Positions 17,761 through 26,765 are shown, numbered from the stretch's first letter. The stretch is 64,000 nt of DNA from an uncultured archaeon (GCA_938048735.1 CALIUM010000008.1:20461-84460); one strand, 5' to 3'. Translations and numbers: made by a program. The notes: a model not told the origin generated them from the letters alone.

Positions 17761-18540
17761 TCACCACGCTGAGAGATAACCTATCAGGTTGAATCCGGCT
17801 GTGGAGGCAGCGGCCGCCAGTATGAAGAGAGCTATAAGGATTATCTTGTAGAGGTCCTGACCCCTGAAGTAGCCAATGGAGCCCGGGCTCCCCTCGAGGG
17901 CGGCCCCTGCTACGTAGAGTTCCTCTCCTATCAACAGGTAGTCGCAGACGCATATCATGATCGGGATGTAATAGAGCCTAGGGGTTCCTCCCAGCTGCAT
18001 GCATCCAGCTATGGCTCCCGCCCCGAGTTGGTTTATAGTCTCCCATAGGGTCGCCCCGAATATCATGTTCACGGCGGGCCTCTCCCTCAATATGTACCCC
18101 ATGACCGAGGTCATGAAGGCCGTCTGATACTCACCAACATAATACACCATGTCTGGGGAGTACATGTCTGGATTCCCACTCTTCATATAACCAGCCTTGA
18201 TGATGTCCTGAGCCACGGGCACGAGGTACGCTCTAGGTGTAGTGTATCTTAAATAGACCCCTGCCTTGCCGCAGGTCTCAGCCACCTTGCCGAGGATGGC
18301 CAACCCAGAGAGCGTCATGGGGGCATACTGGTCATCGGTTCCTCCGATCCCAGTGGTATAATGGACCGGCCTGTTCATCTCCGCAGCCCTCCCAACAGCC
18401 TCCTCAATGGCCTCCAGCGCTGGAAACTTCCTGATGCGATATCTAGGAACTCTTTTCTCAGCGCTCTTCATGTAGAAGTAAGCCAGTCCGATGCATATCA
18501 CCATCAGTAAAAGCTCAAACTTTTTCCCCGAAAGAATCAT
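17761..18540 (-). CDS. Cassette 1, protein A: membrane-anchored soluble domain (DUF6754-like)
   Basis: A 259-residue protein with one N-terminal anchor, a soluble domain and a C-terminal hydrophobic helix. Strong motifs shared with the copy at 36163-36972 are IEEAVGRA-EMNRPVHYT-G, Q-A-MTSVMGYILRE, CDYLLIGEELYVAGA and a final RGQD. From memory this resembles proteins filed as DUF6754; function unknown. The invariant His-Tyr-Thr and Cys-Asp-Tyr/Gly-Glu-Glu blocks look like a binding or active site. It is the first gene of the cassette; a TATA element (CTTAAATATAC near 18570) lies about 30 bases upstream, implying a near-leaderless transcript. Confidence 0.75.
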   Translation of the reverse strand: MILSGKKFELLLMVICIGLAYFYMKSAEKRVPRYRIRKFPALEAIEEAVGRAAEMNRPVHYTTGIGGTDDQYAPMTLSGLAILGKVAETCGKAGVYLRYTTPRAYLVPVAQDIIKAGYMKSGNPDMYSPDMVYYVGEYQTAFMTSVMGYILRERPAVNMIFGATLWETINQLGAGAIAGCMQLGGTPRLYYIPIMICVCDYLLIGEELYVAGAALEGSPGSIGYFRGQDLYKIILIALFILAAAASTAGFNLIGYLSAW

Positions 18541-18945
18541 GTTTATCTGAAAACGGAGGATATCTTCATTGTATATTTAAGTATTTTGGGTTGTGAGGGG
18601 TTTGAGCATCATTCGTACGGATTTTTTAAGGGGAGATGGAAGGCTTGAGAAAACTGAAGAAGTTCCTTTATAAAAGGGCCCAAGGCCTAATATATCGCCC
18701 TTCTAACAAACCCTGAAGAGCCGTGGCAAATCGCCCCTAGCCGACCATCGGACAAATTCTCTGAAAGATTATAAAATGCCATTCCATTTTATCCGATATG
18801 TTTAGGAGTTAGCATCATAAGGCTCCCCAATAGAACATTACAAACAATGGAAAACTTTTCATAACATTTTTCCTTAAAACTCTTCTATTTTTTAATTTAA
18901 AACAATTAATGGGAAGATATATATTCTTGATGGAGCTAGAGCTGG
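18541..18945. other. Divergent intergenic region
   Basis: It contains the leftward TATA box of cassette 1 (near 18570) and the rightward TATA (GATATATATT, 18915-18924) of the MlrC gene, whose ATG lies exactly at the predicted transcription start. No ORF or recognisable RNA was seen in the 300 bases between them. Confidence 0.5.
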
Positions 18946-20448
18946 ATGATGAAGATACTGACTGGTATGATCTCCCATGAGACCAATGTCTTCTCGAACA
19001 TAGTTACTGATCTTAGGAAGTTCGAGGAGAGGACCCTTCTTAGGGGGAGGGAGGGGCTGGATTTCTACGCCGGGACCAGGAGCCCCATCGGGGGCTTCAT
19101 AGACGCCTCGAAGGCCTGTGGCTTCGAGCTCGTTCCAACCATCTTCGCCAGCGCCTCCCCCTCCGGAAAGGTCACAGACCAGGCCTTTGAGGCCCTCTTG
19201 GGGGAGGTTTTAAGGGGTATCAGGGAGAACAGGGACATAGATGGGGTTCTACTCCACCTCCACGGGGCCGGTGTGACGGAGTCCTCAGACGACCTCGAGG
19301 GTGAGGTTTTAAGGGCTGTCAGGGAGGAGGTGGGCGGAGCGCCCATCATATCGACCTTCGACTTCCACGCCAACTACACGGAGCTCATGCTGAGGGAGGC
19401 CGACATCCTCGTCGGGTGGGATACATATCCCCATGTGGACAGCTATGAGCGCTCCATGGATGCTGGGAGGCTTATGAAGGCCCTCCTTGAGGGGGAACTC
19501 AAGCCTACAAGCGTTATGAAGAAGCCCCCCATGATGCCGGCTCCCCAGGCCCAGTATACGGGGCGCCACCCCATGAAAACCGTTATGGAGAGAGCCTTGG
19601 CCGTGGAGAAGGAGGCTGGAGTGGCAAATGTAACGGTCGCAGGGGGCTTTCCCTGGTCTGATCATAAAGATGTCGGCGTCGCTGTGATAGTCACCACGAA
19701 TAACGATGCTGGTCTAGCAGAGGAGAAGGCTCAGGAGATAGCTGACCTCATCTGGAGCCTAAGGAGAGATTTCCTCGTCAGGCCTACTCCAGTTCGCGAG
19801 GCTTTGAGGGAGGCCATGAAGGCAAAGGGTCCATATGTCTTAGCAGATATTGGGGATAACCCGGGGGGAGGAGCCCCAAGCGACGGGACCTTCGTGCTCA
19901 AGGCCATGCTCGAGATGGGTGTAAGGGATGCTGTACTAGCCGTAATGTGGGATCCAGAAGCAGTGGCTAAGGCCATCGAGGCGGGGGTTGGAAACAAGGT
20001 CACCCTGAGGGTGGGTGGGAAGACCGACGAGTTCCACGGGAAGCCTGTTGAGGTGACGGGCAAGGTTCGGATCATCAGCGATGGGAGGTTCCAGCATAAG
20101 GGGCCCATGATGACCGGTGTCTGGACCGAGATGGGGAGGACCGTGGTCTTGGAGTGCAACGGGATCGACCTGATACTGGCTGAGAGGCGCCTACAGCCAA
20201 CAGACCTCCAGCTGTATAGGAGCATCGGCATAGAGCCCACTGAGAAAAGGATAATCGTCGTCAAGTCCTCTGTGCACTATAGGGCCTCCCATGAGCCCAT
20301 AGCGGAGAAGGTCATAGAGCTCGACACACCTGGCTTGACGAGCCCCCGCCTAGCAGGCCTCCCATTCAAGAAGATAAGGAGGCCCATATTCCCATTAGAC
20401 CCTTCGATGCTCGGGATAGTAGAACTCAAAGGATTTGAGGAAGAATAA
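18946..20448 (+). CDS. M81-family (MlrC/microcystinase C) metallopeptidase
   Basis: A 500-residue protein with the two M81 domains: an N-terminal part with SHETNVFS (residues 9-16), LLHLHGAG (near residue 103) and STFDFHANYT (near residue 140), which hold the zinc ligands, and a C-terminal MlrC domain with DIGDNPGGGAPSDGT (near residue 300). MlrC hydrolyses linear peptides left after microcystin linearisation; archaeal homologues have unknown substrates and probably act on peptides or amidohydrolase-type compounds. The transcript appears leaderless, from a TATA box 26 bases upstream. No operon partner is visible. Confidence 0.88.
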   Translation: MMKILTGMISHETNVFSNIVTDLRKFEERTLLRGREGLDFYAGTRSPIGGFIDASKACGFELVPTIFASASPSGKVTDQAFEALLGEVLRGIRENRDIDGVLLHLHGAGVTESSDDLEGEVLRAVREEVGGAPIISTFDFHANYTELMLREADILVGWDTYPHVDSYERSMDAGRLMKALLEGELKPTSVMKKPPMMPAPQAQYTGRHPMKTVMERALAVEKEAGVANVTVAGGFPWSDHKDVGVAVIVTTNNDAGLAEEKAQEIADLIWSLRRDFLVRPTPVREALREAMKAKGPYVLADIGDNPGGGAPSDGTFVLKAMLEMGVRDAVLAVMWDPEAVAKAIEAGVGNKVTLRVGGKTDEFHGKPVEVTGKVRIISDGRFQHKGPMMTGVWTEMGRTVVLECNGIDLILAERRLQPTDLQLYRSIGIEPTEKRIIVVKSSVHYRASHEPIAEKVIELDTPGLTSPRLAGLPFKKIRRPIFPLDPSMLGIVELKGFEEE

Positions 20449-20675
20449 CCCTTCCATCTTATAGTCATCACAACTATTTGTTTAAATTAAGCTATCAATT
20501 TCTCAATATATACGATTATCTACTCAATTTAAACTCAAAAATCGAGCATTAAAAACCAAGTCCCAAGGTGATGATACCCAGTCGGCGATGGGGATGTGGT
20601 ATGCCTGTGCCCATGACTAAATATATCTAAAATATCGAAAATCTCCAATTAAAAACATGGTTATTTATCTTAAAC

Positions 20676-22535
20676 CTAAGAGAAGTAGGATGGGGGCACT
20701 GTGGGCTTACCGGTCTCTTCCCTTAGGGTTTGGAGGCCTTTCTTTATCCTGCTGTGAACCTCCCAGAACTCCATGGGCATCCCCTCCTCGTTCTTGTATA
20801 TGGCCTCCATCCTCGCGCATTTCTCTAGAAGCTTATCCACCCTGATCGAGAATTGTATTGTGTAGTCGGCCTCCGAGTAATCCCTATGGAATATCTTCTT
20901 GAAGAGGTCTCTCAGGTCCTCGTACATTGGTATGTATCCCACGGGCGTCTTTATGGCTTCATATTCATCATGGATCCTCCCTTCAGCCCAGATAAGCCAG
21001 ACCTTCTTGTCGACCTTCTCGTTAGTGTATCTGCCCTCATGCTTGAGGAAGTAGTTGGTGGCATAGACCTTTGGGCAGAGCTTAAGCCTCCTCCCGAACT
21101 TTATATGGTTTGTGATATAGGTTCCCAGGGACACAACCATGAAGTCTAGGTTGGACATGGGGTTAAAGGCCTTGACACCCACCTTGTCTAGGGTTGCAGC
21201 CGTGGTCTCCGACTCTATAGTGGCCCCAATGTAGACCCCGTGCTCCCAGTCGAAGGCCTCAAGGATCGGGACATTAGTGTCTGAGTCCCTGCCACCATAT
21301 AGGATGCCTCTGACCACAACACCCTCAGGGTCGTCTAGCATCGGGTCCACATTGTCAAGCTCCTTCAGGCGCATGGTATACCTAGCATTCGGATGGGCGA
21401 AGGGGATGAGCTGCCCCTCCGCATCCCTCTTCCCCTCCCACCACTCTCCAGAGTGGTTTATGCCCCTCTTCGGGATGTCATCCCTACCCATCCCCAGCCA
21501 GTATGGGACCCCATCCGCTACGAGGACGTTCGAGAATATCAGCTCCCTGGGCGTTGTGAGGGCTTTGTATATGAGGGGGTCATCTATGGGGTTGACGTCA
21601 GCGATGACCCCGAATATCCCAGACTCGACATTCACAGCCCTAGCGCGCCCCTCCTCATCCATCCTGAGGTAGGCCAGGTCGTCTCCTACAATCGTCTGGC
21701 CCGGTATCATAGCCGTTGAGGTCTTCCCGCAGTAGCTTGGATAGGCCCCGGTGAAGTATGTCACCCTATTCTTCCCCTCGGGCCTGACCCCCATGATCAG
21801 CATGTGCTCAGCCAGCCAGTCCTCCCTGTTCGCCTTATATATGGCGAGGCGCAGGGCGAGCTTCTTAAGTCCCACCGTGTTGCCGGCGTACTGGGTGTTA
21901 ACGGAGTATACCTTCCCTTCTTCGAGGTCTATGTAGATTCTCCTCTTATCCGTGTTCTTTGAGCATCCCCTCTCGTCTAGCTCCCCCGCGGAGTGGATGA
22001 AGGTGAAGAATTCTTTAGACCCCTTGAGCCTCTTGAACTGCTCGTATCCGCTCCTGTATAGGAGGTCCTCGCTGTGGGCAACATAGTAGGAGTCTGTCAG
22101 CTGCAGGGCTCCGATGGAGAACCTGGAGTTTGTGGGGCCCAGGCAGAAGAACCTGACTATAAGGTCCTTGCCCCTCATCGAGCCCTTCAGCAGGCCTAAA
22201 ACCTCCCTCAGCCCTTCATCCCTGTCCACGGTGTTTATCCCATAGCTCAGCTTCCTCCCGCCCGGCATGAGGACCGCTGTGCTCGCCCTGTCTCTCCCCT
22301 GGTCGTAGTATCCATCGAAATGGACGGTGTGCCCCTCCATCCTGAGCCTCATCTCCTCCCCCTTCTCTATGGCCATCCTTCGGATGTAGGCTATCTCCTC
22401 TGGGTCGTCGGTTACAACAAGAACCCTTGAAGGTTCACAGAGATCAACAAACCTCTCCACGATCTCCATCACATAGGGGTTCTCAAGAGCCTCAAGCCTC
22501 TCGAGATTCTCTCCAGATATGGGACCAGACCTCAA
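20676..22535 (-). CDS. pckG: Phosphoenolpyruvate carboxykinase (GTP)
   Basis: A 619-residue enzyme that interconverts oxaloacetate and PEP with GTP/GDP, feeding gluconeogenesis or, in anaerobes, running in reverse. The P-loop with the reactive cysteine is TGAYPSYCGKTSTAM (near residue 262), the metal-binding kinase-2 region is GDDLAYLR, and FFCLGPTNSRFSIGALQLTD marks the oxaloacetate/PEP site region. Other typical segments are GINHSGEWWEGK and NVPILEAFDW. Length and motifs are those of the GTP family, not the ATP family. It is monocistronic as far as I can see. Confidence 0.95.
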   Translation of the reverse strand: MRSGPISGENLERLEALENPYVMEIVERFVDLCEPSRVLVVTDDPEEIAYIRRMAIEKGEEMRLRMEGHTVHFDGYYDQGRDRASTAVLMPGGRKLSYGINTVDRDEGLREVLGLLKGSMRGKDLIVRFFCLGPTNSRFSIGALQLTDSYYVAHSEDLLYRSGYEQFKRLKGSKEFFTFIHSAGELDERGCSKNTDKRRIYIDLEEGKVYSVNTQYAGNTVGLKKLALRLAIYKANREDWLAEHMLIMGVRPEGKNRVTYFTGAYPSYCGKTSTAMIPGQTIVGDDLAYLRMDEEGRARAVNVESGIFGVIADVNPIDDPLIYKALTTPRELIFSNVLVADGVPYWLGMGRDDIPKRGINHSGEWWEGKRDAEGQLIPFAHPNARYTMRLKELDNVDPMLDDPEGVVVRGILYGGRDSDTNVPILEAFDWEHGVYIGATIESETTAATLDKVGVKAFNPMSNLDFMVVSLGTYITNHIKFGRRLKLCPKVYATNYFLKHEGRYTNEKVDKKVWLIWAEGRIHDEYEAIKTPVGYIPMYEDLRDLFKKIFHRDYSEADYTIQFSIRVDKLLEKCARMEAIYKNEEGMPMEFWEVHSRIKKGLQTLREETGKPTVPPSYFS

Positions 22536-22622
22536 TCCTTCTCCTTGAAGGTTATCATCAACCCCTTATAGCGCTTTCTGAAATTTCTCATAGACCGGTG
22601 AGGCTTACGATCCATTTAGGGC

Positions 22623-23594
22623 TTATAATTCCTCTGATGGTAGGCCCATGAATTCCCATACCCTCTTGGCCTCTTCAAAAACCTCCTCGGCGCCCCCATA
22701 TACACCATCCCCCAGATACTTCAGGATCTCTCCTAGGAGGACTCTCCTGTCCGGGGATACCCAACACCTCCACCTCCCGCACCTCTCAATAAGCTCTATC
22801 TTAGAGGAGGGCCAGTCTTCATAGGCTTGGAGAGCCCATAAGACTGATCTGGGCCCGAATGGTGAAGGAAGGGAAATCCCCTCCTCGACGAGCCTCTTGA
22901 ACCTATAGGCGTCACGATACATGGCGTAGTTGTTAAAGAAGATGTAAACCCTCCTCTCAGCCAGGGGCTTGACCTTCTCCCTTAGGGCCTCCAACTCCCT
23001 ATTCGCGTAGCTGTACTCCAAGTTATACCCGGGTAGGCCATGAAGCCTGAAGTAGAGGGTGTCGCCCATCCATGCCGGAGAACCCTTCAAAGGGTCGACC
23101 ACATGGATGACATTGAACCTCTCCAGGGACTCGCGGAGGAACTTTAACCCATCCCCCGACTCCCAGCTACCGCCCCTGGGCTCCCACGCCAGCCTGATCT
23201 CTCCATCTGCAACCCTCTCGAAGAACTCTGTAAGATTCTTGAATGACTCCCTACAGGCCCTCAGGCTTGCCGGTGTCTGGAGTAAGAGGATCCCGGCGCC
23301 GCAGGCCCTAGCCGCCTCCACCATCCTCTCCATCCCCCTAAGGGCCTCATCAGACGGCCTCATCATGGCCTCATGGGTTATGGATCTATGGCACTTCAAG
23401 GTGAACTCGAAGCCCTCGGGTACGCTCATCCTCCATCCCCTATAGGTCTCGGGCCTATGAAACCTGTAGAAGCTGCTGTCCACCTCAACAGCCTTGAAGA
23501 CCTCGGAGTAGGCCTTCAACTCCCCCACCTTAAGCCTCGATGGGTGGAGGAACTCGTAAATCCTCGACCAACCGCAGGTCCCCACGAGGATCAT
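22623..23594 (-). CDS. DUF72-family protein (YecE-like TIM barrel)
   Basis: A 323-residue protein that begins MILVGTCGWSRIYEFLHPS, the standard N terminus of DUF72, and continues with EVDSSFYRFHRPETY, FTLKCHRSITHE, WEPRGGSW and YIFFNNYAMYRDAYR, all diagnostic. These proteins adopt a TIM-barrel-like fold; the biochemical function is unknown. The length is above the usual 240-280 because of a C-terminal extension (residues about 255-323) with a VLLGEILKYLGDGVYG segment. Its 3' end lies 87 bases beyond the start of pckG on the same strand. Confidence 0.88.
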   Translation of the reverse strand: MILVGTCGWSRIYEFLHPSRLKVGELKAYSEVFKAVEVDSSFYRFHRPETYRGWRMSVPEGFEFTLKCHRSITHEAMMRPSDEALRGMERMVEAARACGAGILLLQTPASLRACRESFKNLTEFFERVADGEIRLAWEPRGGSWESGDGLKFLRESLERFNVIHVVDPLKGSPAWMGDTLYFRLHGLPGYNLEYSYANRELEALREKVKPLAERRVYIFFNNYAMYRDAYRFKRLVEEGISLPSPFGPRSVLWALQAYEDWPSSKIELIERCGRWRCWVSPDRRVLLGEILKYLGDGVYGGAEEVFEEAKRVWEFMGLPSEEL

Positions 23595-23749
23595 CTCAAC
23601 CCATCATCTTAGAGAAGATCTGATCGGATTAAATTAGGCCTGCGAAGAGAGCTTGAAGACGGCTTCAAGCTCCACGGGCATTCATCACGATCCTCAAAGG
23701 TTTTAAAATTTAATAGATATAAAAATTTGTCAACAATCGATTATCATGT

Positions 23750-23905
23750 CTAAGAGGGTAAAGTGAAGTCCTCCAATCTCCTGACCTTAAAAACATTTCC
23801 GCACCTTGGACACTTCAACAAACCATTCCAGTCTTCTTTTGGAGTGTATTTGATAACTTCACCGCAGTTCCTGCACCTTACTTTAAACCACCGATACCTC
23901 ATCAT
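23750..23905 (-). CDS. Zinc-ribbon protein, 51 residues
   Basis: Starting MMRYRWFKVRCRNCGE, the peptide has two CxxC knuckles (CRNC at residues 11-14 and CPRC near residue 33) about 20 residues apart, a minimal zinc ribbon of the kind often found on archaeal mobile elements. The gene is AT-rich and too short for usual gene thresholds. It is divergent from the small antitoxin-like gene at 23964, sharing a 58-base promoter region. Confidence 0.65.
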   Translation of the reverse strand: MMRYRWFKVRCRNCGEVIKYTPKEDWNGLLKCPRCGNVFKVRRLEDFTLPS

Positions 23906-23963
23906 CTATCTATGATCCCAACAACACTATAAAAATTTATATTCAGTTATATTGACTATAATA

Positions 23964-24101
23964 ATGATGGAGGATAAGACTACAATACTTGTATCGTTAG
24001 AGGTTAAGGAACGATTGTGTAGGTTGAAGGTCCACCCACGTGAACCCTACGATGATGTGTTGAGGAGACTGCTGGACTCATTAGACCGTGAGAAGGGATA
24101 G
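23964..24101 (+). CDS. Small VapB/RHH-like antitoxin or regulator, 45 residues
   Basis: The peptide has the pattern TTILVSLEVKERLCRLKVHP followed by EPYDDVLRRLL, a beta strand and two helices as in small archaeal ribbon-helix-helix antitoxins (DUF7557-like). It precedes the element's chain of small genes by two bases, and no toxin partner with a PIN or RelE fold follows, so it may act as a transcription regulator instead. Confidence 0.6.
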   Translation: MMEDKTTILVSLEVKERLCRLKVHPREPYDDVLRRLLDSLDREKG

Positions 24102-24103
24102 GG

Positions 24104-24289
24104 ATGCTGGAACACTTCATTAAGTCCCCGATCGTGGTGAGGTTTAGGGATGGAGGGGAGGTTGAAGGAATCCTCCTCAATGTTGAGGTGAGTAGTCATG
24201 GCGGATGTGGAAACCTACTTCTACAGACTAGACATGGGTTGGTGATGGTTCGCGGTGGCCGTGTCAGCGTCGTCTACGCACGGAGGTAG
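24104..24289 (+). CDS. Small beta-rich protein with Sm-like pattern
   Basis: A 61-residue protein: IVVRFRDGGEVEGILLNVE, a Gly-rich turn, then NLLLQTRHGLVMVRGGRVSVV. Alternating strands with the RFRDGGEVEG and final MVRGGRV segments recall the Sm1 and Sm2 motifs of LSm/Hfq folds, in shortened form. The assignment is structural guesswork. It starts two bases after the upstream gene. Confidence 0.5.
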   Translation: MLEHFIKSPIVVRFRDGGEVEGILLNVEVSSHGGCGNLLLQTRHGLVMVRGGRVSVVYARR

Positions 24290-24297
24290 GAATCTCA

Positions 24298-24426
24298 ATG
24301 AAAATCGAGGATTGGATCTTCATCATCTCCGTCATCCTCATGATCTTATTGATGGTTCTCGTCTCCCTGTGGCCACGGGAGGAGGAGCCATACCAACGTA
24401 AAAGGTGGAGGCTGGAGCGCCGATGA
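24298..24426 (+). CDS. Single-pass membrane peptide, 42 residues
   Basis: MKIEDW is followed by one hydrophobic helix (IFIISVILMILLMVLVSLW) and a strongly basic tail (QRKRWRLERR). The size and topology fit viral or plasmid membrane peptides. The stop overlaps the next start as ATGA, so translation is coupled. Confidence 0.55.
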   Translation: MKIEDWIFIISVILMILLMVLVSLWPREEEPYQRKRWRLERR

Positions 24427-24641
24427 GCCTCTGGGAGAACCTTGACAGGGTGTCTAGACTCCACTCCTTCGCCTTCCTCTGCGTCCTCCTCATCACCCTA
24501 CTCTTCTACATCATCGCAGTCTTCTCCAGACTCCCATTACTTGACCGTCTCTGGATGCTTGCCAGCCTACTCCTCATCTACCTCATCCTCATGGGGACTG
24601 AGTATTGGCGACTGAAGCTGGAGGAGCCAGAGGTGAGGTGA
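24423..24641 (+). CDS. Two-helix membrane protein of the element
   Basis: The 72-residue product has two hydrophobic segments (AFLCVLLITLLFYIIAVF and LWMLASLLLIYLILMG) separated by a short loop, and a charged C terminus. I chose the ATG at 24423 because it overlaps the upstream stop by four bases; an in-frame ATG at 24405 is possible. No homology recognised. Confidence 0.55.
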   Translation: MSLWENLDRVSRLHSFAFLCVLLITLLFYIIAVFSRLPLLDRLWMLASLLLIYLILMGTEYWRLKLEEPEVR

Positions 24642-24814
24642 TGCTCCCTACAATCTTATCTAAGATCCTCACCTATCTCACCTATCTCTGGAATGGGTTG
24701 CTGTGGTTATGCAACCTCATCAACCGATTCATAGGCTTCCTTTTGTCTCCATTTGGCTACCTCCTTTTGGTGATGTTATTCATCTACATTCTGTTCAGGA
24801 GGTGGAGAGGTTGA
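24641..24814 (+). CDS. Membrane protein of the element, 57 residues
   Basis: Two hydrophobic stretches (ILTYLTYLWNGLLWLCNL and FLLSPFGYLLLVMLFIYILF) and an RRWRG tail. The start shares one base with the preceding stop (TGATG), and AGGTGAGGTG just upstream inside the preceding gene provides the ribosome site. Confidence 0.55.
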   Translation: MLPTILSKILTYLTYLWNGLLWLCNLINRFIGFLLSPFGYLLLVMLFIYILFRRWRG

Positions 24815-24984
24815 CGGGTTTCATCGACCAGGTTATAGATCTGATTCAGTCTCCGCTCCTGACCATCCTCACAATGGGGATAGTTGTTTTCCTATTCTCC
24901 ATTGTTGGAGCGGTTTTCTCAGTTGCTTATCGGGAACTGGAGTCTAGGAGGGTTAGATGGAAAAAGAAGGTTGGGAGGAGCTGA
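24811..24984 (+). CDS. Membrane protein of the element, 57 residues, TTG start
   Basis: The TTG at 24811 overlaps the preceding stop as TTGA and follows GGAGGTGGAGAGG, a very strong Shine-Dalgarno, which decides the start. The protein has a short amphipathic start (FIDQVIDLIQ), one long hydrophobic helix (LLTILTMGIVVFLFSIVGAV) and a basic tail (SRRVRWKKKVG). It is the last of the membrane genes before the first recombinase. Confidence 0.55.
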   Translation: MTGFIDQVIDLIQSPLLTILTMGIVVFLFSIVGAVFSVAYRELESRRVRWKKKVGRS

Positions 24985-24988
24985 TGAG

Positions 24989-25864
24989 ATGATGTTGAAA
25001 ACACGGGGATGGTACTGGAAGGCTCACGGCGATGAATATCAAAGATTCAGGGTTGAGGAGCTTCCACAGTTCTGTGGCTGGGATCTGCTCCTCAGCCTCG
25101 TGGAGGAATGTGAGAACATTCCCTACTATGAGACTTCCCGATTGATCAGGCTCACTGAGGAGGAGAGGGCGGAGGTGAGGAGAAGGTTGGTGATGAGGGA
25201 TCAGGCCTTGATAGCCACAGCCTTCGAGACTGGTGGAAGGATCAGTGAGGTTCTGGCTCTCAGATGTGGGAACTTTGAGGTTGCCGAGGATAGGATCATC
25301 GTCAGGGACATGCCTGTTGTGAAGAGGTGGAGGAAACTGCGGGAGGAGGTGGAGGTCTGGAGGGGTGAAGGTGATCCAGAACCTGGGCTCAGATACCACT
25401 TCCTACCTAAATATGGTGGCTGGGTGAGGAGAAGGTTCATGACTGAGGGGATTAAGGACAGACGGAACGTGCTGGAGATCCCGACCTTCGAGCCATTGAC
25501 TCCCTACATCATCCAATGGTTGAAGTGGTTTAAGGAAGATGACTATCTGTTCCCAAGCTATGGGAAGCCCGGGAATCCGCCCATAACTCCGACGCGCGCC
25601 TACCAGATCGTGAGGGGATTAGGTGAACGACTGGGGCTTCAGAAGTGGGATGAGTATGGCAACCTCCTCAATAGACATGTATGTAACCACTGGTTCCGAA
25701 GCCAACGCGCGAGTCAGCTTGCCTCAGAGTATGGGTTTAGGGAGTGGGAGTTGAGGGTGTGGTTCAGCTGGAAGAGTGAAGCTATGGCTTCACGCTACGC
25801 ACGGCTCGCACCTGCCGACCTGTTCAGCAGGATGAGCCTAGGTAAGATCAAATATGGGAGGTGA
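24989..25864 (+). CDS. Tyrosine recombinase (integrase-like), 291 residues
   Basis: The catalytic domain shows the first Arg in TAFETGGRISEVLALR (near residue 83), then the HxxR pair in HVCNHWFRSQRASQL (near residue 230), a WFSWKSEAM segment in place of the usual second His region, and a candidate nucleophile in ASRYARLAP (near residue 272). It lacks a long N-terminal core-binding domain, with only about 60 residues before the catalytic part. GGAGGAG precedes the ATG at 24989. The stop lies within GGGAGGTGA, which serves the next gene. Confidence 0.75.
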   Translation: MMLKTRGWYWKAHGDEYQRFRVEELPQFCGWDLLLSLVEECENIPYYETSRLIRLTEEERAEVRRRLVMRDQALIATAFETGGRISEVLALRCGNFEVAEDRIIVRDMPVVKRWRKLREEVEVWRGEGDPEPGLRYHFLPKYGGWVRRRFMTEGIKDRRNVLEIPTFEPLTPYIIQWLKWFKEDDYLFPSYGKPGNPPITPTRAYQIVRGLGERLGLQKWDEYGNLLNRHVCNHWFRSQRASQLASEYGFREWELRVWFSWKSEAMASRYARLAPADLFSRMSLGKIKYGR

Positions 25865-25868
25865 GAGA

Positions 25869-26618
25869 TTGGAAGTGAAATGGGACAGGGAAAACTTGGA
25901 TAACATCGGATGTTCCTGGATAATCCAGATCGATGACCCTCAGAAACTCTTCAACATGATAAGGGCTGGAGCGGAGAAGATCCTACCCGTCCAAGTGACT
26001 CTAAAGAATAAAAGGAAAGCAACATACAGCATCAACCGTGCATGGAGCAGTGAAGAATACCTTCCAATTGGAATCAAAATAGAAGGTGATCGGTATCCCT
26101 TTCCCGAACACTGCCTCAGCTTCCTGGTTCGGGAAAGAGCTTTAGTGCTCTGCTGTGCGGAGCCAGAGCGGGATCTATGGGTTCTCAAACGCCTCCTCTC
26201 CGAGGCAGCTCCCGACATAACCTGGAGCTGGGAGCCACTTCCCACACCTGAGGAATTGGAGAAGCTCAGGGAGGAGGAGCGAGAAAGGGAGAGGAAACGG
26301 AGGGAGGAGAGGAGGAGGTTGGAGGAGGAGATCAGGAGGAAGCAGGAGGCTGAACTGGAGCGGAGGAGACGTGAGGAGGAGCTTGAACAGCTCTGGAGCA
26401 GGGTGAGTGAACGGGATCTTGAGGTCCTGGAATTGAGGAAGAAGGGCGTCAGCCTCTGGGGCATCTGTCGGGAGTTGAACCTGACGATGAACAGTGTCTA
26501 TCACAGTCTCAGGAAACTCTACATACTTGGACACAGTGGACTCCCTGAACTCTTGGAGGATTGGCCCCCAGAACTCCAGCCCAAAACTAGGGAGGAGCGG
26601 TACAAACCTAAGGGATGA
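25869..26618 (+). CDS. Coiled-coil protein with C-terminal HTH
   Basis: About 249 residues. The first 115 residues form an alpha/beta region (WIIQIDDPQKLFNMIRAGAE) of unknown type. Residues about 125-185 are an almost uninterrupted Glu/Arg coiled coil (EELEKLREEERERERKRREE). The C-terminal part, SERDLEVLELRKKGVSLWGI followed by CRELNLTMNSVYHSLRKL, is a LuxR/sigma-4-like helix-turn-helix. The TTG at 25869 is preferred over the ATG at 25854 because GGAGGTGA ends four bases before it. A DNA-binding structural or regulatory protein of the element is likely. Confidence 0.6.
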   Translation: MEVKWDRENLDNIGCSWIIQIDDPQKLFNMIRAGAEKILPVQVTLKNKRKATYSINRAWSSEEYLPIGIKIEGDRYPFPEHCLSFLVRERALVLCCAEPERDLWVLKRLLSEAAPDITWSWEPLPTPEELEKLREEERERERKRREERRRLEEEIRRKQEAELERRRREEELEQLWSRVSERDLEVLELRKKGVSLWGICRELNLTMNSVYHSLRKLYILGHSGLPELLEDWPPELQPKTREERYKPKG

Positions 26619-26765
26619 GGGTTATTATTATTTTTCCATCACCTCTTTAATTGAATATTATATCAATTATTGACTAGAGGATAACTGAATCTGGAGATCG
26701 GAAACAAAGGAAACTTATACTTAAGATCATAAAAATAAGTTTATTCAAGGATTTAGACTCAACAC

